64,000 nt of DNA from Lepiota brunneoincarnata (Eukaryota; Basidiomycota; Agaricomycetes; Agaricales; Agaricaceae): positions 558,001 through 622,000 of the forward strand of contig JAEBUN010000009.1 of the NCBI GenBank assembly GCA_023014365.1, given 5' to 3'. The notes beneath the pieces were generated by a model. It was not told the origin of the DNA, searched no databases, and saw nothing but the letters and a program-made list of their open reading frames with translations. Both the position numbers and the translations under genes were made by a program. The number at the start of each line of letters is the position of its first letter. The stretch's first letter is position 1. This document shows, in pieces, positions 1-10,406 of the stretch.

Positions 1-2395
1 GAGTGTGGGTACCGATTCGGGGTTCGGCCCATCACCGAATACTGAGAGGACCAAGAATGGGAATAAGAAACCTTCGTTGTCAGACCTTTTGAAGAAGAGA
101 GGAAGCGAGCTGGGTGCAGATTGGGAGGATATTGGGTCCACACCGGTCAGCGCAAACGGTGACTATCCATACTTGCCTCCCCAGCCCAGCACGACTGCGA
201 CTGCACCTGTGACAAAAGCGACACCTTCGTCATCATCGTCAGATTCGAACGACAAGTCACGCGAGCCGATGCAGAAGGCGCCTAGCAATAGCATCGGCAA
301 GACGGGTTCACATATGGACACGGAAAAGACGCCTAAAGCGAAGAAGATCACACCCCTGGATCTACAGAAGTCGACATACCTTCATGTGGATGAATCACCT
401 TCACCGCTCTCAAATCTGCCCTCTCGTTCAGATCCCCTTCTTTCACCCACACCAGACCCATCTTCGTCATTAAGTGATTATCCCCTACGCTCAACCTCAC
501 AGTCATCTTCCAATTCATCACAGTATTCCATAATACCCCAAGGCTCGGTTATCATCGACCGGTTGGACGAGAGCCTTGCTCGGGGATCGAGAAACCCATT
601 CCTGACCTCCGCTATCGATGACCCCCTAAGGAAACCAGTGTTTACGTGGCCCGTGCTCCAAGTCGTCAACCAAAGGACAGTGAAGGATCGCTTCCTGTTC
701 CTCTTCAACGACCTTTTAGTCATCGCAAAACCGGTATTTTCTCCGCACGAAAATCTGGTTGATTTCAAGCCAAGTCCACCGGACCGGAAGTACATTGTGA
801 AGAATGTGGTGTTGTTGAAGGACACACGATTCCGTCCCGAGCGTGTCGATACCACCCCGAAAAGCCCTTCACAATCACCACCTGCCAAGAACCCCGTGAT
901 CAAGGCGTTCGTGACGCAATTTGCGAAGGATCCAGAGGCCGCAATCAAATTGTTCTTGTTCAAGAGCAAACCACTAGAGGATCCGATGAAGCTTGGGCAG
1001 TTCCTCTTCCGCACCGTAGAATTGGATAGAGCACGAATGGGAGACTACCTGGCAAGGAGAGCGCACAAGGCAGAGTTAAAGGCGTACTTGGACAGCTTTG
1101 GTTTTGTGGGTACCAGGGTGGACAGGGCACTGCGAGTGTTCCTTCTCTCGGTGAATGTACCATTGCTAAACTCTGGAGCGTTGGACTATCTGTTGGACGT
1201 TTTTGCTTCGCGCTGGTATGATGCCAATGCGAGATTTGTTGCATATGACAGGGATATGGCGATTAGGGTTGTACGCGCACTTGTCAGGCTGAACAAGTTG
1301 CTCCATGGTGACGTCGTGCAAGACCCTGGGCCGACTGCTTATCCCCTAGAGGACGTCCCATGCAAAGACTTTGTGGAACATTTAAGGCGGGGGGATCCAA
1401 GATACCTCATTCCGGATGAGCTCCTGGAGGATCTTTATGATTCTATCCGGCGGGAGAGGTTGTGTCAAGCACGTTGTCCTGGTGATGGGGACGCTCCTGA
1501 CATTACGATTGTCGTGCGTCGACCCGTCCCTTCTCGGTTGACGTATAAAATCCAATCGGAGCCCATTGTCCTCCGCATCCCCCAACCCGACCCCCAGTTC
1601 ACTATTCACCTGGAGGGCCAAGACCTCCAATTCGAGCCTTGCGTACTCAGCTTTGCCAAGTCCTCGGAGGTCTCATTCCGTGTAATGGGCATGTCTCTCG
1701 GGTCGAAAACTATGATCATGTGTCGCTCTGGTCCTAATGCTGTTAGGTATACGGGCCTCCCACTCAGTAACACACTGGTCGTAGAGCGCGCCTTTATGCG
1801 CAACACCTTCCAGATCGCATTCACCGATCATTTGACAACGAAGAGGAGGTACATGTTCAGTGTTGACGATCCGGTCTGGGCAGTCAACCTACGCCGATCG
1901 ATCGAGAGTGCTTCTTCCGCGTCTGCTGCTATTCCTACCGCATCGCCAGAAGCTGCAAAGTTCCTGAGAGTTGCCGAGCAAGTAGCTTTCAAGGTGTTGC
2001 AGCGCACGCTCATCGAGGGTCCCGAACCAACACGTACCAATGGGTTGACGTCGATTCAGAACAGCCGCGGTCTGCAAATGAGGCATCACATGAACGGCAA
2101 CTCAAATGGTTTCCGCCATCCGACTCACGCTCGGTCCAAGTCACGGAGCAAATTGTACCATCACAGTGCAGGCCAGAATGAACTGGATCTCAACTACGAC
2201 TCCCTGGGCTACAACGACCATCGGGAGAGTGACCTGAGCGATGCTACAATGGATACAGATCAGGCTGAACAACACCCTGGACCATTGTGGTCCGCTGGAG
2301 AGCTCGTAGCGCAGTGCCAGCAAAATAGTACAATACCTCTGGTATTATCCCTCTTAAAGATTGGGGCTTTCAGCAAGGACGCCAGTCCCTCATGA
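1..2395 (+). CDS. PH-Sec7-PH domain protein, 5' partial
   Basis: The frame is open from the left edge (first whole codon at base 2) to a TGA at 2393-2395, so the start lies outside the window. The first ~200 residues are Ser/Pro-rich and disordered. A PH-like strand (DRFLFLFNDLLVIAKPV) sits near residue 230. A Sec7-like helical region follows at about 330-435 and ends in a LVRLNKLLHG segment that matches the second Sec7 motif. A second PH-like stretch (ERAFMRNTFQIAF) lies near 590-640. Sec7 proteins exchange nucleotide on Arf GTPases at membranes. However, the loop that normally carries the catalytic glutamate (consensus FRLPGE) reads LLSVNVPLLNSG, without that residue. I therefore infer a Sec7-like scaffold or pseudo-exchange factor. 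Domain assignment is from pattern recognition; confidence in the family is moderate. Confidence 0.7.
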   Translation, partial: SVGTDSGFGPSPNTERTKNGNKKPSLSDLLKKRGSELGADWEDIGSTPVSANGDYPYLPPQPSTTATAPVTKATPSSSSSDSNDKSREPMQKAPSNSIGKTGSHMDTEKTPKAKKITPLDLQKSTYLHVDESPSPLSNLPSRSDPLLSPTPDPSSSLSDYPLRSTSQSSSNSSQYSIIPQGSVIIDRLDESLARGSRNPFLTSAIDDPLRKPVFTWPVLQVVNQRTVKDRFLFLFNDLLVIAKPVFSPHENLVDFKPSPPDRKYIVKNVVLLKDTRFRPERVDTTPKSPSQSPPAKNPVIKAFVTQFAKDPEAAIKLFLFKSKPLEDPMKLGQFLFRTVELDRARMGDYLARRAHKAELKAYLDSFGFVGTRVDRALRVFLLSVNVPLLNSGALDYLLDVFASRWYDANARFVAYDRDMAIRVVRALVRLNKLLHGDVVQDPGPTAYPLEDVPCKDFVEHLRRGDPRYLIPDELLEDLYDSIRRERLCQARCPGDGDAPDITIVVRRPVPSRLTYKIQSEPIVLRIPQPDPQFTIHLEGQDLQFEPCVLSFAKSSEVSFRVMGMSLGSKTMIMCRSGPNAVRYTGLPLSNTLVVERAFMRNTFQIAFTDHLTTKRRYMFSVDDPVWAVNLRRSIESASSASAAIPTASPEAAKFLRVAEQVAFKVLQRTLIEGPEPTRTNGLTSIQNSRGLQMRHHMNGNSNGFRHPTHARSKSRSKLYHHSAGQNELDLNYDSLGYNDHRESDLSDATMDTDQAEQHPGPLWSAGELVAQCQQNSTIPLVLSLLKIGAFSKDASPS

Positions 2396-3770
2396 CCTTG
2401 GATTTTCTACTACATCGGTACGCTCTCCTCCCTTGCATGGCGCGCATTGGTTAAAGATTTCTCTGCCTTGCAGCCTCGCATTGCATATTATATCTGTCTG
2501 TCGTTCAACTTATTCGCAAGCAAACACACTCTCATTCAAGCGTCGTACATGTGCTATCCAATATTCCTCTCCTTACTCTATTAGACTTTCACTCGTCGTT
2601 CTTTAATCTTCCATCGCCTAAGTTCACTCTATGATCTTATTTCTTTCCCGCCTCCATCTCAATTTTATGGATCTATCTAGTCGCTGTCGATATATGTGCT
2701 GCATGTGTTTCAGCTTTAAATTCCGCTTCACTATGTATGCTGCGGCTTGTTAGCACGGCGATGACTGTATAATAATAAAGTCGGCTTCCAGCTTCCAAAT
2801 CCCAGTCTGATATATTTGCAAGCAATCTTTCATAGCAATATAACGTGTTTGAGGGAGGAAGTACCCTAAGGTCGCTTAGGATTGTGATGGGACGGAGATG
2901 AGGGTAGGTGGGTTGAGGGTTTATGAATCTTGTCCGTACACGGACAAAAGGGATCGACGTCGGAGGAGATGGTGCAACAGGTAGGTCTGGATATTCGTAG
3001 TTGTGCTGCAGGCCCTGAGTTGCGCAGAACCTAGTTGCAAGATACACATCCTACAATGGACGCACATGCACCACGATGCTTCCCCCTAAAGCGTATATTA
3101 AATCACAATCCCCAGGGTGAAAACGACGAGGTGTGGTGCAATAGCCAAAACTGGAGGCAAGAAGCGGTAGATAAACAGAGAAGCTCCTTATCAGGCCCTT
3201 CACAACGAGCCTTCATGTCCGATTAGATTATGGGCGTTATCACTGCGGGGTATGGGGGCCTTGTGCACTGACTTAATTTATTGGCGATCCATAAAGGAAG
3301 GTTCGTGGTGATGTATGCTTCCTGTGTGGAGAATTCCGTGATAAAGGGAGGGATAACAGCAGGCGGCGCCATGAAAACACAAAAAAAAAGATCATCGTGC
3401 ATCAGGTCGGACAACAACCTGCTGCATCAAGGGTGGCTGAATCAAACCAAATATGTATGTTACGGGAGAAAGTCTCAGAGGGCAGGAACCCTGGTGGTCG
3501 GTCCAATTTGGGGGTTCTTCGAGCATGTGTGCGTGTCAGATGCACGCTGAAGCAATGTGGCCGAACAGCACTGCCTGGGTGTGTGCGGGGGGACACATAA
3601 ATTCAGGATCCCTCGGCGCTTGCATTATATTATCTTTCAAGCACTCCTGGCGAGCACCCAAATACTTATCTTCGTGTCGTCCGATACCCTCAGCTGAGCC
3701 TGGTTTTTGGCTTTTTTTTTTTTTTTTCCCCCCCGCTACTGCTCGACAGAGAGCGAGGCTGTTACCCGTG
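2396..3770. other. Intergenic stretch, no gene seen
   Basis: About 1.4 kb between the PH/Sec7 gene and the NFKBIL1-like gene. It has only short reading frames without recognisable similarity or consistent splice structure. It probably holds the 3' UTR of the left gene and the promoter of the right one. A pyrimidine tract sits at its right end. Confidence 0.6.
3712..3734 (+). repeat. T16-C7 pyrimidine tract in promoter
   Basis: Sixteen T followed by seven C, ending 36 bases before the ATG at 3771. Pyrimidine-rich tracts just upstream of starts are common in basidiomycete promoters. The exact length is likely to be unreliable in sequencing. Confidence 0.85.
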
Positions 3771-4815
3771 ATGACCACATATTCCCCATACACGCCGCAT
3801 GCGTCCGCAAGCTCTCATCATCGCACCCACCACTATCAGACTGGGCAGGGGCGCAGCCATGAGCATCTGCCGCGGCAACGGACACCGTTCCCTCGCGAGG
3901 GTACGCCCACACCTACTGTCCGGGGAAAGCCTGGTATTTCCTCATACCAACATCAACGATCTGATTTCATGGATTTACCGTATCCATCCATGACTCAGAC
4001 TTATGCATGGGTTATCGAACAAGGGTATATACGGAGAGATAAACAGAACAAGAAGACGGAACAATGGGTGTTTGAACAACAGTTCTTCCTTCCCGAGGCA
4101 GACATGAAGCACAAAGATAGCTTTCCTGCGGCCTGGGAGGAGAAGACGCGAAAAGGAATGTGGGACGAGCTGGTCTACTCGTACGAGATGGAGGCGGATC
4201 GGTGGATGCGGCAGGAAGAAGAGACCCGGCGTCTCGCTGCGGAGAGGGAGAGGGCCAAGGCGCACTATGTGCAGAAGGAACTCAAACGGGTCGAGGCCAG
4301 GATCCGGGACAAACGAGAAGCAGATCGACAGAGGATGGTGGAAGAGAAGCTTCAGGCGCAGATGGAGGCTCGTGAACGGGAGCGAAGGGAAAGGATGAAC
4401 GCACAAAAGACAATCGTCGATGCGTGGAATCTTTACGAGAGCGGATGGGAGTCGCTCGCTCGCTCTACGGTTCCTCTGGGGTTCAGTGATATTCCTTGGC
4501 CAACGAAAACAGTGCCCAGAACGTCCTGCGATATCACCCCTTCGTCCATTGTCACACTCCTCCTTTCTCCCTTCCACTCTGTCAAACAGACACGCAAGGA
4601 CAGGATCCGTAGTGCTCAGCTGCGATGGCACCCGGACCGCTTCCGTAGACTGATGAACAGAGTGAGAGAAGAGGACAAAGAAGCTGTCGAGGAGGGTGTT
4701 GGCATTGTTGCTCGCTGTCTGAATGACCTGATGTCAAGGGAGAAAGCCAACGTGCGTTGTTGCCCAGAGCTTGAGTATGAGCCCAACACTGACTTACTTG
4801 TCTGTGCAGCTGTGA
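3771..4815 (+). CDS. NFKBIL1-like protein with C-terminal J-like domain
   Basis: The ATG at 3771 opens a frame of about 327 codons. Residues 1-75 are low complexity. Residues ~140-220 form a highly charged Arg/Glu coiled coil. The end has the NFKBIL1-type signature: a W-x(3)-YE-x(2)-W segment, IPWP, then AQLRWHPDRF and a helical tail ending in SREKAN. A GTGCGT donor at 4752 and a CAG at 4807-4809 give a 58-base phase-0 intron; exon 2 is only CTG TGA, so translation stops at 4815. Without splicing the frame would run to 5135 into the Mia40 gene, which I consider spurious. Animal NFKBIL1 is nuclear and linked to RNA processing; the fungal role is not established. The ankyrin repeats of the animal protein are absent. 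Mia40 starts 130 bases downstream on the same strand. Confidence 0.7.
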
Positions 4816-4945
4816 AAGAATTCGGAGCATTATGTAATATAGTATATATCAGAGTATTATTTGCTCTTGTTTTGCATCAGCTTCCGAATCTAGGAATTTG
4901 CCTCAGCAGGCCTCGGCCATTCAATCCTCGTCCGCCTTGTAAGAA

Positions 4946-5801
4946 ATGTTCGCTCGCTTCACGCGTCTTTCTCTCCGTCGGTGCATACACACCCAGACGA
5001 CACGTCCCACTCACTCCAGACTTCGCACGAGCTACCCTTGGAGTGTCTGCTGCAACCGCTACATACCTTGTCTGGCGTTCCCTCGCTGAACCCATTGCAC
5101 TAGACAGTCCCATATCCATTCCACGTGCGTTCTAGTACCCTGTTTCTAACTATGAAGTTAATCGACCCTTCGTATAGCTGACCAAAGAACGACAGTATCC
5201 TCCAAGCCTTCTCGGTCATCACTACCGTTAGACCCCACCCCACAAACCTCAACTCTTCCTGAATCTGAGTCCTCTTCAGGAGGGCCTGCGTTTTCCAGTT
5301 CCAGCAGGGATTATCCTGCCACGCCAGACAACAAGGGAGAAGAGGTTGGGGGAAAGCGAGGGGAGGGAGAGGTGAAGGAAGGGGAGGAGCAGGAGACATC
5401 GGGTGGTGCGTTCAACCCTCAGACTGGCGAAATTAATTGGGATTGTCCATGCCTTGGCGGGATGGCTCATGGTCCGTGTGGTCCGGAATTCCGAGAGGCA
5501 TTCTCGTGTTTTGTCTTCTCCGAGCAGGAACCCAAGGGCATCGACTGTGTAGAGAAGTTCCAGGCAATGCAAAATTGCTTTAGAGCCCACCCGGAGGTCT
5601 ACAGTGATGGTATATTGTTCCTACACACTTTTTTCTCGCGCGCCGGCTGACTATCTACCAGAAATCATGGACGACGATGAAGAGGAAGCTGCTCCTGTCG
5701 CAGATGCCACAACCACTGCACCTAAGTCGGACGAAGATGCTCCATCACTCCCAGTACCAGCCCAGACTCAGTCGCGGGACACTACTTCTGTCTCATCGTA
5801 A
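4946..5801 (+). CDS. MIA40: Mitochondrial intermembrane-space import receptor/oxidase Mia40
   Basis: The C-terminal core is diagnostic: a redox CPC motif (NWDCPCLGG) followed by twin CX9C motifs ([11 protein letters not shown] and [11 protein letters not shown]) and HPEVY. Mia40 introduces disulphides into small cysteine-rich proteins of the mitochondrial intermembrane space, with Erv1 as electron acceptor. My model has four exons. An ATG at 4946 starts a short basic presequence; a 55-base intron (4965-5019) brings in a hydrophobic anchor ([15 protein letters not shown]). Introns 5125-5177 and 5610-5661 follow, and the tail is acidic (MDDDEEEAA), ending TAA 5799-5801. The two 3' introns are well supported by frame and splice signals. 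The first is the least certain, since a 43-base alternative from 4977 also keeps frame. The presequence is short for the family. Confidence 0.9.
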
Positions 5802-5992
5802 CAAGCGTACAGCGCTTGGATCTCAAAAGGTTATCTAGAAGATTACCCATATACATAGATTCGTACTGCCTTTATGTCCATCTATCCTTATTGCTATCAC
5901 CACTCACTCAGAACTATGTAGTTCCCATTAATTTACTAACATTACATCCAGGATTTCAGACATGAACAGGTGATTGATTATAAATACACGAA

Positions 5993-8900
5993 TCAAGTAT
6001 CGTGCATGACAATGAAGCGTTTCTCGATGGTATTGTCCTTTACCTTGTATCCATTGGCCGTGAATACCTTGGAACGCAGGAAAGGTGCGATATCATAGAT
6101 ATCGTGTTCTTTTGCCTTTGGTAGTTGTGTTAGTGTTTCGTTTGTTGGGAGCGTTCAGACGTACTCGTTCCTCCAATTCGGAAAGTTTGACGGTAACAAG
6201 CTCGGGTTGCTCGTACTTTGTCAACTGGTGGTACCTCGCTTTGTCTTTAACGAGGCCACCCAACAAAAATACAACCAACTCCTCGTGATCCTTGGATTGT
6301 GTAAGGTATTTGCGGAAACCCTGGACACGACGCTGGTCAAAATCTGGACTATGTGACGCCAGGGACATACCCTTTGGAACGTCTTCTTGATGCTCATCTT
6401 TTGAGCGTTCACAAAGCTTCCAACGGCGACCTCGATAGCGAGGTCAATGTCATCAGAACGAACATACTCCCGCAGTGCCATCTTTGCGCTAGCTTCCGCC
6501 ATGCGGATCATGCTCTCAAGATGACGGACGGTAATTGGATAAGAGCCGGTAATCATAGACTCACGACGAAGATCAGCGAAAAGTCTCGAAAGCTTCTCCT
6601 GGTCCATGTCATAGAGTTTTGGTTTGACTTTTTCCCGCGCATACACGATGTATTTACGCAAGAGATCTTGAGGAATGGTCTGGGAATTGTGTGCGTGTTA
6701 GCGGGGGGTTTGTTTTGAGAGCCTGCTGCTACTTACATCAGCGTCCAGGGTTGTTCCAACGTCCATTTCATCCTTCTCTTGTTCGAATTTGGGGTGACTG
6801 CGTAAATGACTCCCAACGACGAACCGCGCAAGCAGTTCATCCATCACAGGGTCTACCGTATCTTTCACAACACAAAGGATGTCGAATCGGGACAAAATAG
6901 GTTCAGTCAGCTCGACATTCTGTTGGAAAGGGATGGTGGGATTATATCGTCCGCGGATCGGGTTAGCGGCGGCAATGATTGCGCAGCGAGCTTGTAAGGT
7001 CGTAATGATACCAGCTTTAGAGATGGATATTGATTGCTGCTCCATGGCTTCATGGATTGATGTTCGGTCCGCGTCATTCATTTTGTCGAACTCATCGATC
7101 AGGCATGTGCCCTTGTCTGCAAGCACCAAAGCACCGCCCTCTAATGTCCATTCTCGAGTGACTGGATCCTTGCGAACACTGGCTGTGAGACCAACGGCCG
7201 ACGCTCCCTGGCCAGTAGCAAAGACGGATCGATGTGCAGTTTTCTCAACATACTTCAGGAACTGGGATTTTGCCGTTCCAGGATCTCCCAGCAGCAGAAC
7301 GTTGATATCTCCGCGAATCCGGTGTTTGTGGTTGATATCCTTTGAAACACCACCGAACAAGGACAATGCGATAGCAGCCTTGATATCCTCATGTCCATAG
7401 ATTGAAGGGGCAATCGACTTGATGATACGTTTCCGAATGCGTTCATCCCTAGCAAGGTTACGGATCCCTTTCTCGTCCTCCTCCGTAAGCCTGAAGGCAG
7501 CAAATAGATCTTCTTTTTTGTTGATGTGGTTGGCTTCAATAATCGTCGAAAAGACAGGAAAACCGTTTTTCGCGTTCAGAGACGCGTCGAAGTTATTGCG
7601 GTAGATGCCCGTCACTTCCTGGTAATGGCATCAGTGATAAGGCTGGGGAGGGATGTGGTTCAACTCACGACTTCCTCTCCGGGTTTTGCGCTGTCAATCA
7701 GGTCCCATAAAAGGATAACTTCTCGGTGGCGCGGTAAACGACCAGCAGGCACGGAACCTGGCGATTCTTGTAAAGTCATCTTCTGGTAATTGCGGTATAC
7801 CGTCTGCAACGACCATTAGTGGTACTATCGCAATAATCACAGAAACCACATCACTTGTTCAGAATTGACCGGAAAAGGACCTTTACTTTCGCAATTTGGG
7901 CAGTAGCTGATCTTAAGTTCCCGGGTCGCATCCTGATAGAAAGGCCCCAGGGTAGCACCGCATTTTACGCAGTCGAACTTGACATATTTAAGCTGGGGGA
8001 ACACGCCACTTCGACGTGTAACGACGCCGGAAACACGGACAAGGTTGTTGAGATGGGAGCGGCGAAGGTCGCGAAGAGTGGAGGTCAAGGGAAGATCGGA
8101 AACGCGAACGTGAACCTCGGAGTGAATGCGGGTATAACCAGGGAAATACACAAGGATAGCACTCAAGGCCACCTCGTCGAAGATCTCAATCATAGCAGCG
8201 GGGGAGTTGGTTAAGAAATAGGCTAATATCGGCTTAGATGAAGCAAGGTGGGCATATGATACTTCAAGGGACTCGGAGTTGGCTGTGGAAGATAATGTTA
8301 GCACCAAACGCACCACAGCTAGATGGTGCACATACTTTCACCAAGGTTCCGTATGCGTTGTCCATATACCGAAGAGCCATTGTCGTCGACATATGTCATC
8401 AAAAATTGACGGAAATGCCGCACGATCGACCGGCGTACACGGTCGACAGCAATCCACTCAACGATGGACTTTGCCTTGATATCGCTCAGTTGTTCTAAAG
8501 GTAATTCCTACCCAAAAACATGAGTGCCATTGCAAGTTGATTACCGCAGACCGAACGACTCACATCTTCAAAGCCGTCCAAGTCATCAATATCTCGCCTT
8601 TCGTCGTACTGCCTCCTTGTGCGCCTTTTCATTCGTGTGAGCTCAACGTCATCTAAATCTTCATCCACCATCTCATCACTGTCTAAGAATGCCGGGGCGC
8701 GGCTGCGACGAGCAGCACGGCGCCCTCGACCGCCAGTGTGTTCCAGTCGGTCTCTACGGGCCATTTGTGCCTCGGCAGCTCGTCGGGCAGCAGCAGATAT
8801 CTCCTCCAAGTTTTCGTCGTCGTCGATTCCCTCGTCGGAATATTGATCCAGAAGTTCATTGGTCGCATAATCCCTATCGTGCAGATTCGTGAATTCCCTA

Positions 8901-9207
8901 GCCCAACCGAGGCGTGTGGCCTGACTCACTGCTCCATATTGTCATCAAAGAGATCTTCTTCTTGTCCATCGTCCTCCTCATCGTCAAGATCTCTTACTGC
9001 CTCGCGATCGTCCAACGAGTCGTCTGTATCAGAGAAAAACTGCGGTGGTGATGAAGGCGGAAGGACCCCGTCGGAGTCACGTCGTACATGGGACGGCCCC
9101 TGTACGGGGGATGACTGGGGAGTGGGTGATCCTGGTCGTTGACGCTTCGGGGGCTTGCGATATTGTCAACGAAAATATAGTGGCATACAACTTAGCAGCC
9201 TCACCAT
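5993..9207 (-). CDS. MCM2: DNA replication licensing factor MCM2
   Basis: MCM2 is one of the six subunits of the replicative helicase loaded at origins. The N-terminal third is acidic. A CX2C...CX2C zinc site follows (CVKCGA / CPNCES). The AAA+ core has Walker [10 protein letters not shown], Walker B LIDEFDKM and the SRFDIL arginine finger. The MCM2-specific features are [10 protein letters not shown] and a C-terminal [16 protein letters not shown] helix block. The protein is about 900 residues in some ten exons. The 3'-most intron is 6116-6164, the stop TGA is 5993-5995. Other clear introns are 8508-8563 and 8874-8929; the latter joins DDNMEQ to DYATNE. The start is unusual: an ATG at 9205-9207 stands alone as exon 1, followed at once by a 51-base intron (9154-9204), giving [10 protein letters not shown]. 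The upstream ATG at 9265 runs into a TAG after 12 codons. Confidence 0.95.
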
Positions 9208-9250
9208 TGATGGACGCAGATGCAGACTAGTTGGATTGACGCGAGTCGCG

Positions 9251-9256
9251 ACGCGT
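9251..9256. promoter_or_regulatory. MCB-type element (ACGCGT) in MCM2 leader
   Basis: A perfect palindromic ACGCGT lies 44 bases upstream of the proposed MCM2 start. This is the MluI cell-cycle box bound by MBF, which drives G1/S genes including MCM genes in yeasts. Its function here is inferred from position and target; a six-base match alone can be chance. Confidence 0.4.
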
Positions 9257-9846
9257 TGTACTCATTATGTCGGAGTTTGAAAAGCGCGCCTGAAACTCCC
9301 ATGATCAGATCAGCACTGAGTACTGAGTACTGAAGATGGGCGGTTACGAGCCAGGGCGGACAAGTTCAACCAGCTGAGAAGGCAAATCACGCCAGAAGTA
9401 CTCAATTCCAGTGAAATGGTACTGGGAGCTTGTGTGTCACAGAGGACTAATTGGAAAACTTTGATGTAGACAAGCGAGAGGACGACAGCGTCGGATGATC
9501 TTCCCGAGTAGCACAGAGCTCGTAAGAAGGTTGGACTGTAGAAAATATTCCCCGTTTATAAGTACTCGGGTTTCACCAGAGAATCGAATCGACGGGAGGA
9601 ACACGAGCTCATGCCTGTCTGTATTCACACCCTCCAAGTCTCTGAACCAAGGTAGCATCAGCACTAATCTACGTGTCAATCTTCTATATTTCAAGCCGAG
9701 CGAGGCAACGACTTGGTTTCCCGCTGCAGACCTAGCCAGCGCGGCTGGCTCTCATTAATTCCTCCGTGATGGGTCTCGGGAAGGACTGTAAAGTTTCCCT
9801 GAGACAAGTATTCAGGATCAGGCACTGGGTTCAAAAGTCAAAGTTC
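9257..9846. other. Intergenic stretch between MCM2 and the Emi1-like gene
   Basis: About 590 bases upstream of MCM2 and downstream of the Emi1-like stop. I see no gene in it. It should contain the rest of the MCM2 promoter and the terminator of the neighbour. Confidence 0.5.
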
Positions 9847-10285
9847 TCACTCTCTAATGTCCCAAACATCTTCACTACTTTTACCAAGTCTTCTGTGCGC
9901 CCACCACTCCGCCCGCCGCCGGATCCAAGCCTCGCGCCGTTCTTCTGGGTGCACCGACTTCAGGGACATGCAGAATTTGAATTCCTCAAATTTGGGAGAG
10001 CACTCTGGCCGTTGGCCATATCTATAAATGGACTTGATTTGTGAGCGAACAACTTGGCAGGCGCATTAGCAGAAAGGGCTTGGTCAAGACCGAATGTTGA
10101 TGGAGCGCACCAGTGCAAGAGAGGTAGTCGTCAAAGAGACTAAGACATCCGGGAATATCGCTGGGGGCTGGATGGAGACGACCCAGGCGCTCTTCTTCTT
10201 GTTTTACGATGGCCGCGAAGTCAAGCTTGGACATTGCAAAGAGACCAAAACCGGAACCAGGTGCTTTGCCATCTGCTGCGATCAT
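9847..10285 (-). CDS. Emi1-type twin-CX9C protein (DUF3128 family)
   Basis: Two exons joined across a 58-base intron (10053-10110). Exon 1 contains CLSLFDDYLSC, exon 2 contains IYRYGQRPECSPKFEEFKFC and a basic Trp-rich tail (ERREAWIRRRAEWW). Both halves have exact C-x9-C spacing. This matches the DUF3128/Emi1 family; yeast Emi1 is a small mitochondrial twin-CX9C protein needed for respiratory growth and efficient sporulation. The stop is TGA 9847-9849. The start is ambiguous between ATG at 10285 and ATG at 10234 (MSKLDFAAI); the shorter form has no targeting sequence, as expected for a Mia40 substrate. The Mia40 gene itself lies 4 kb away. Confidence 0.75.
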
Positions 10286-10406
10286 GTGATCACATCCCGA
10301 TGTCAAGTTGGGCAGGTTCGCGTACATATGACTGCAGGCCCCCATATGATTCTTTACAAGTTTATTCTCTCCCTCCCTCCACCATCTCAACTGGTTTTTA
10401 CCTTTC

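Noticed and set aside
478..1014. 178-codon reading frame antisense to the PH/Sec7 gene
   Set aside because: It mirrors the codon pattern of the real gene on the other strand and shows no domain.
3453..5135. One long 560-codon reading frame joining two genes
   Set aside because: It merges upstream non-coding sequence, the NFKBIL1-like exon and part of Mia40. Family similarity and splice signals separate them.
9227..9265. ATG at 9265 as the MCM2 start
   Set aside because: It runs into an in-frame TAG after 12 codons, and no donor before the stop restores the MCM2 frame.
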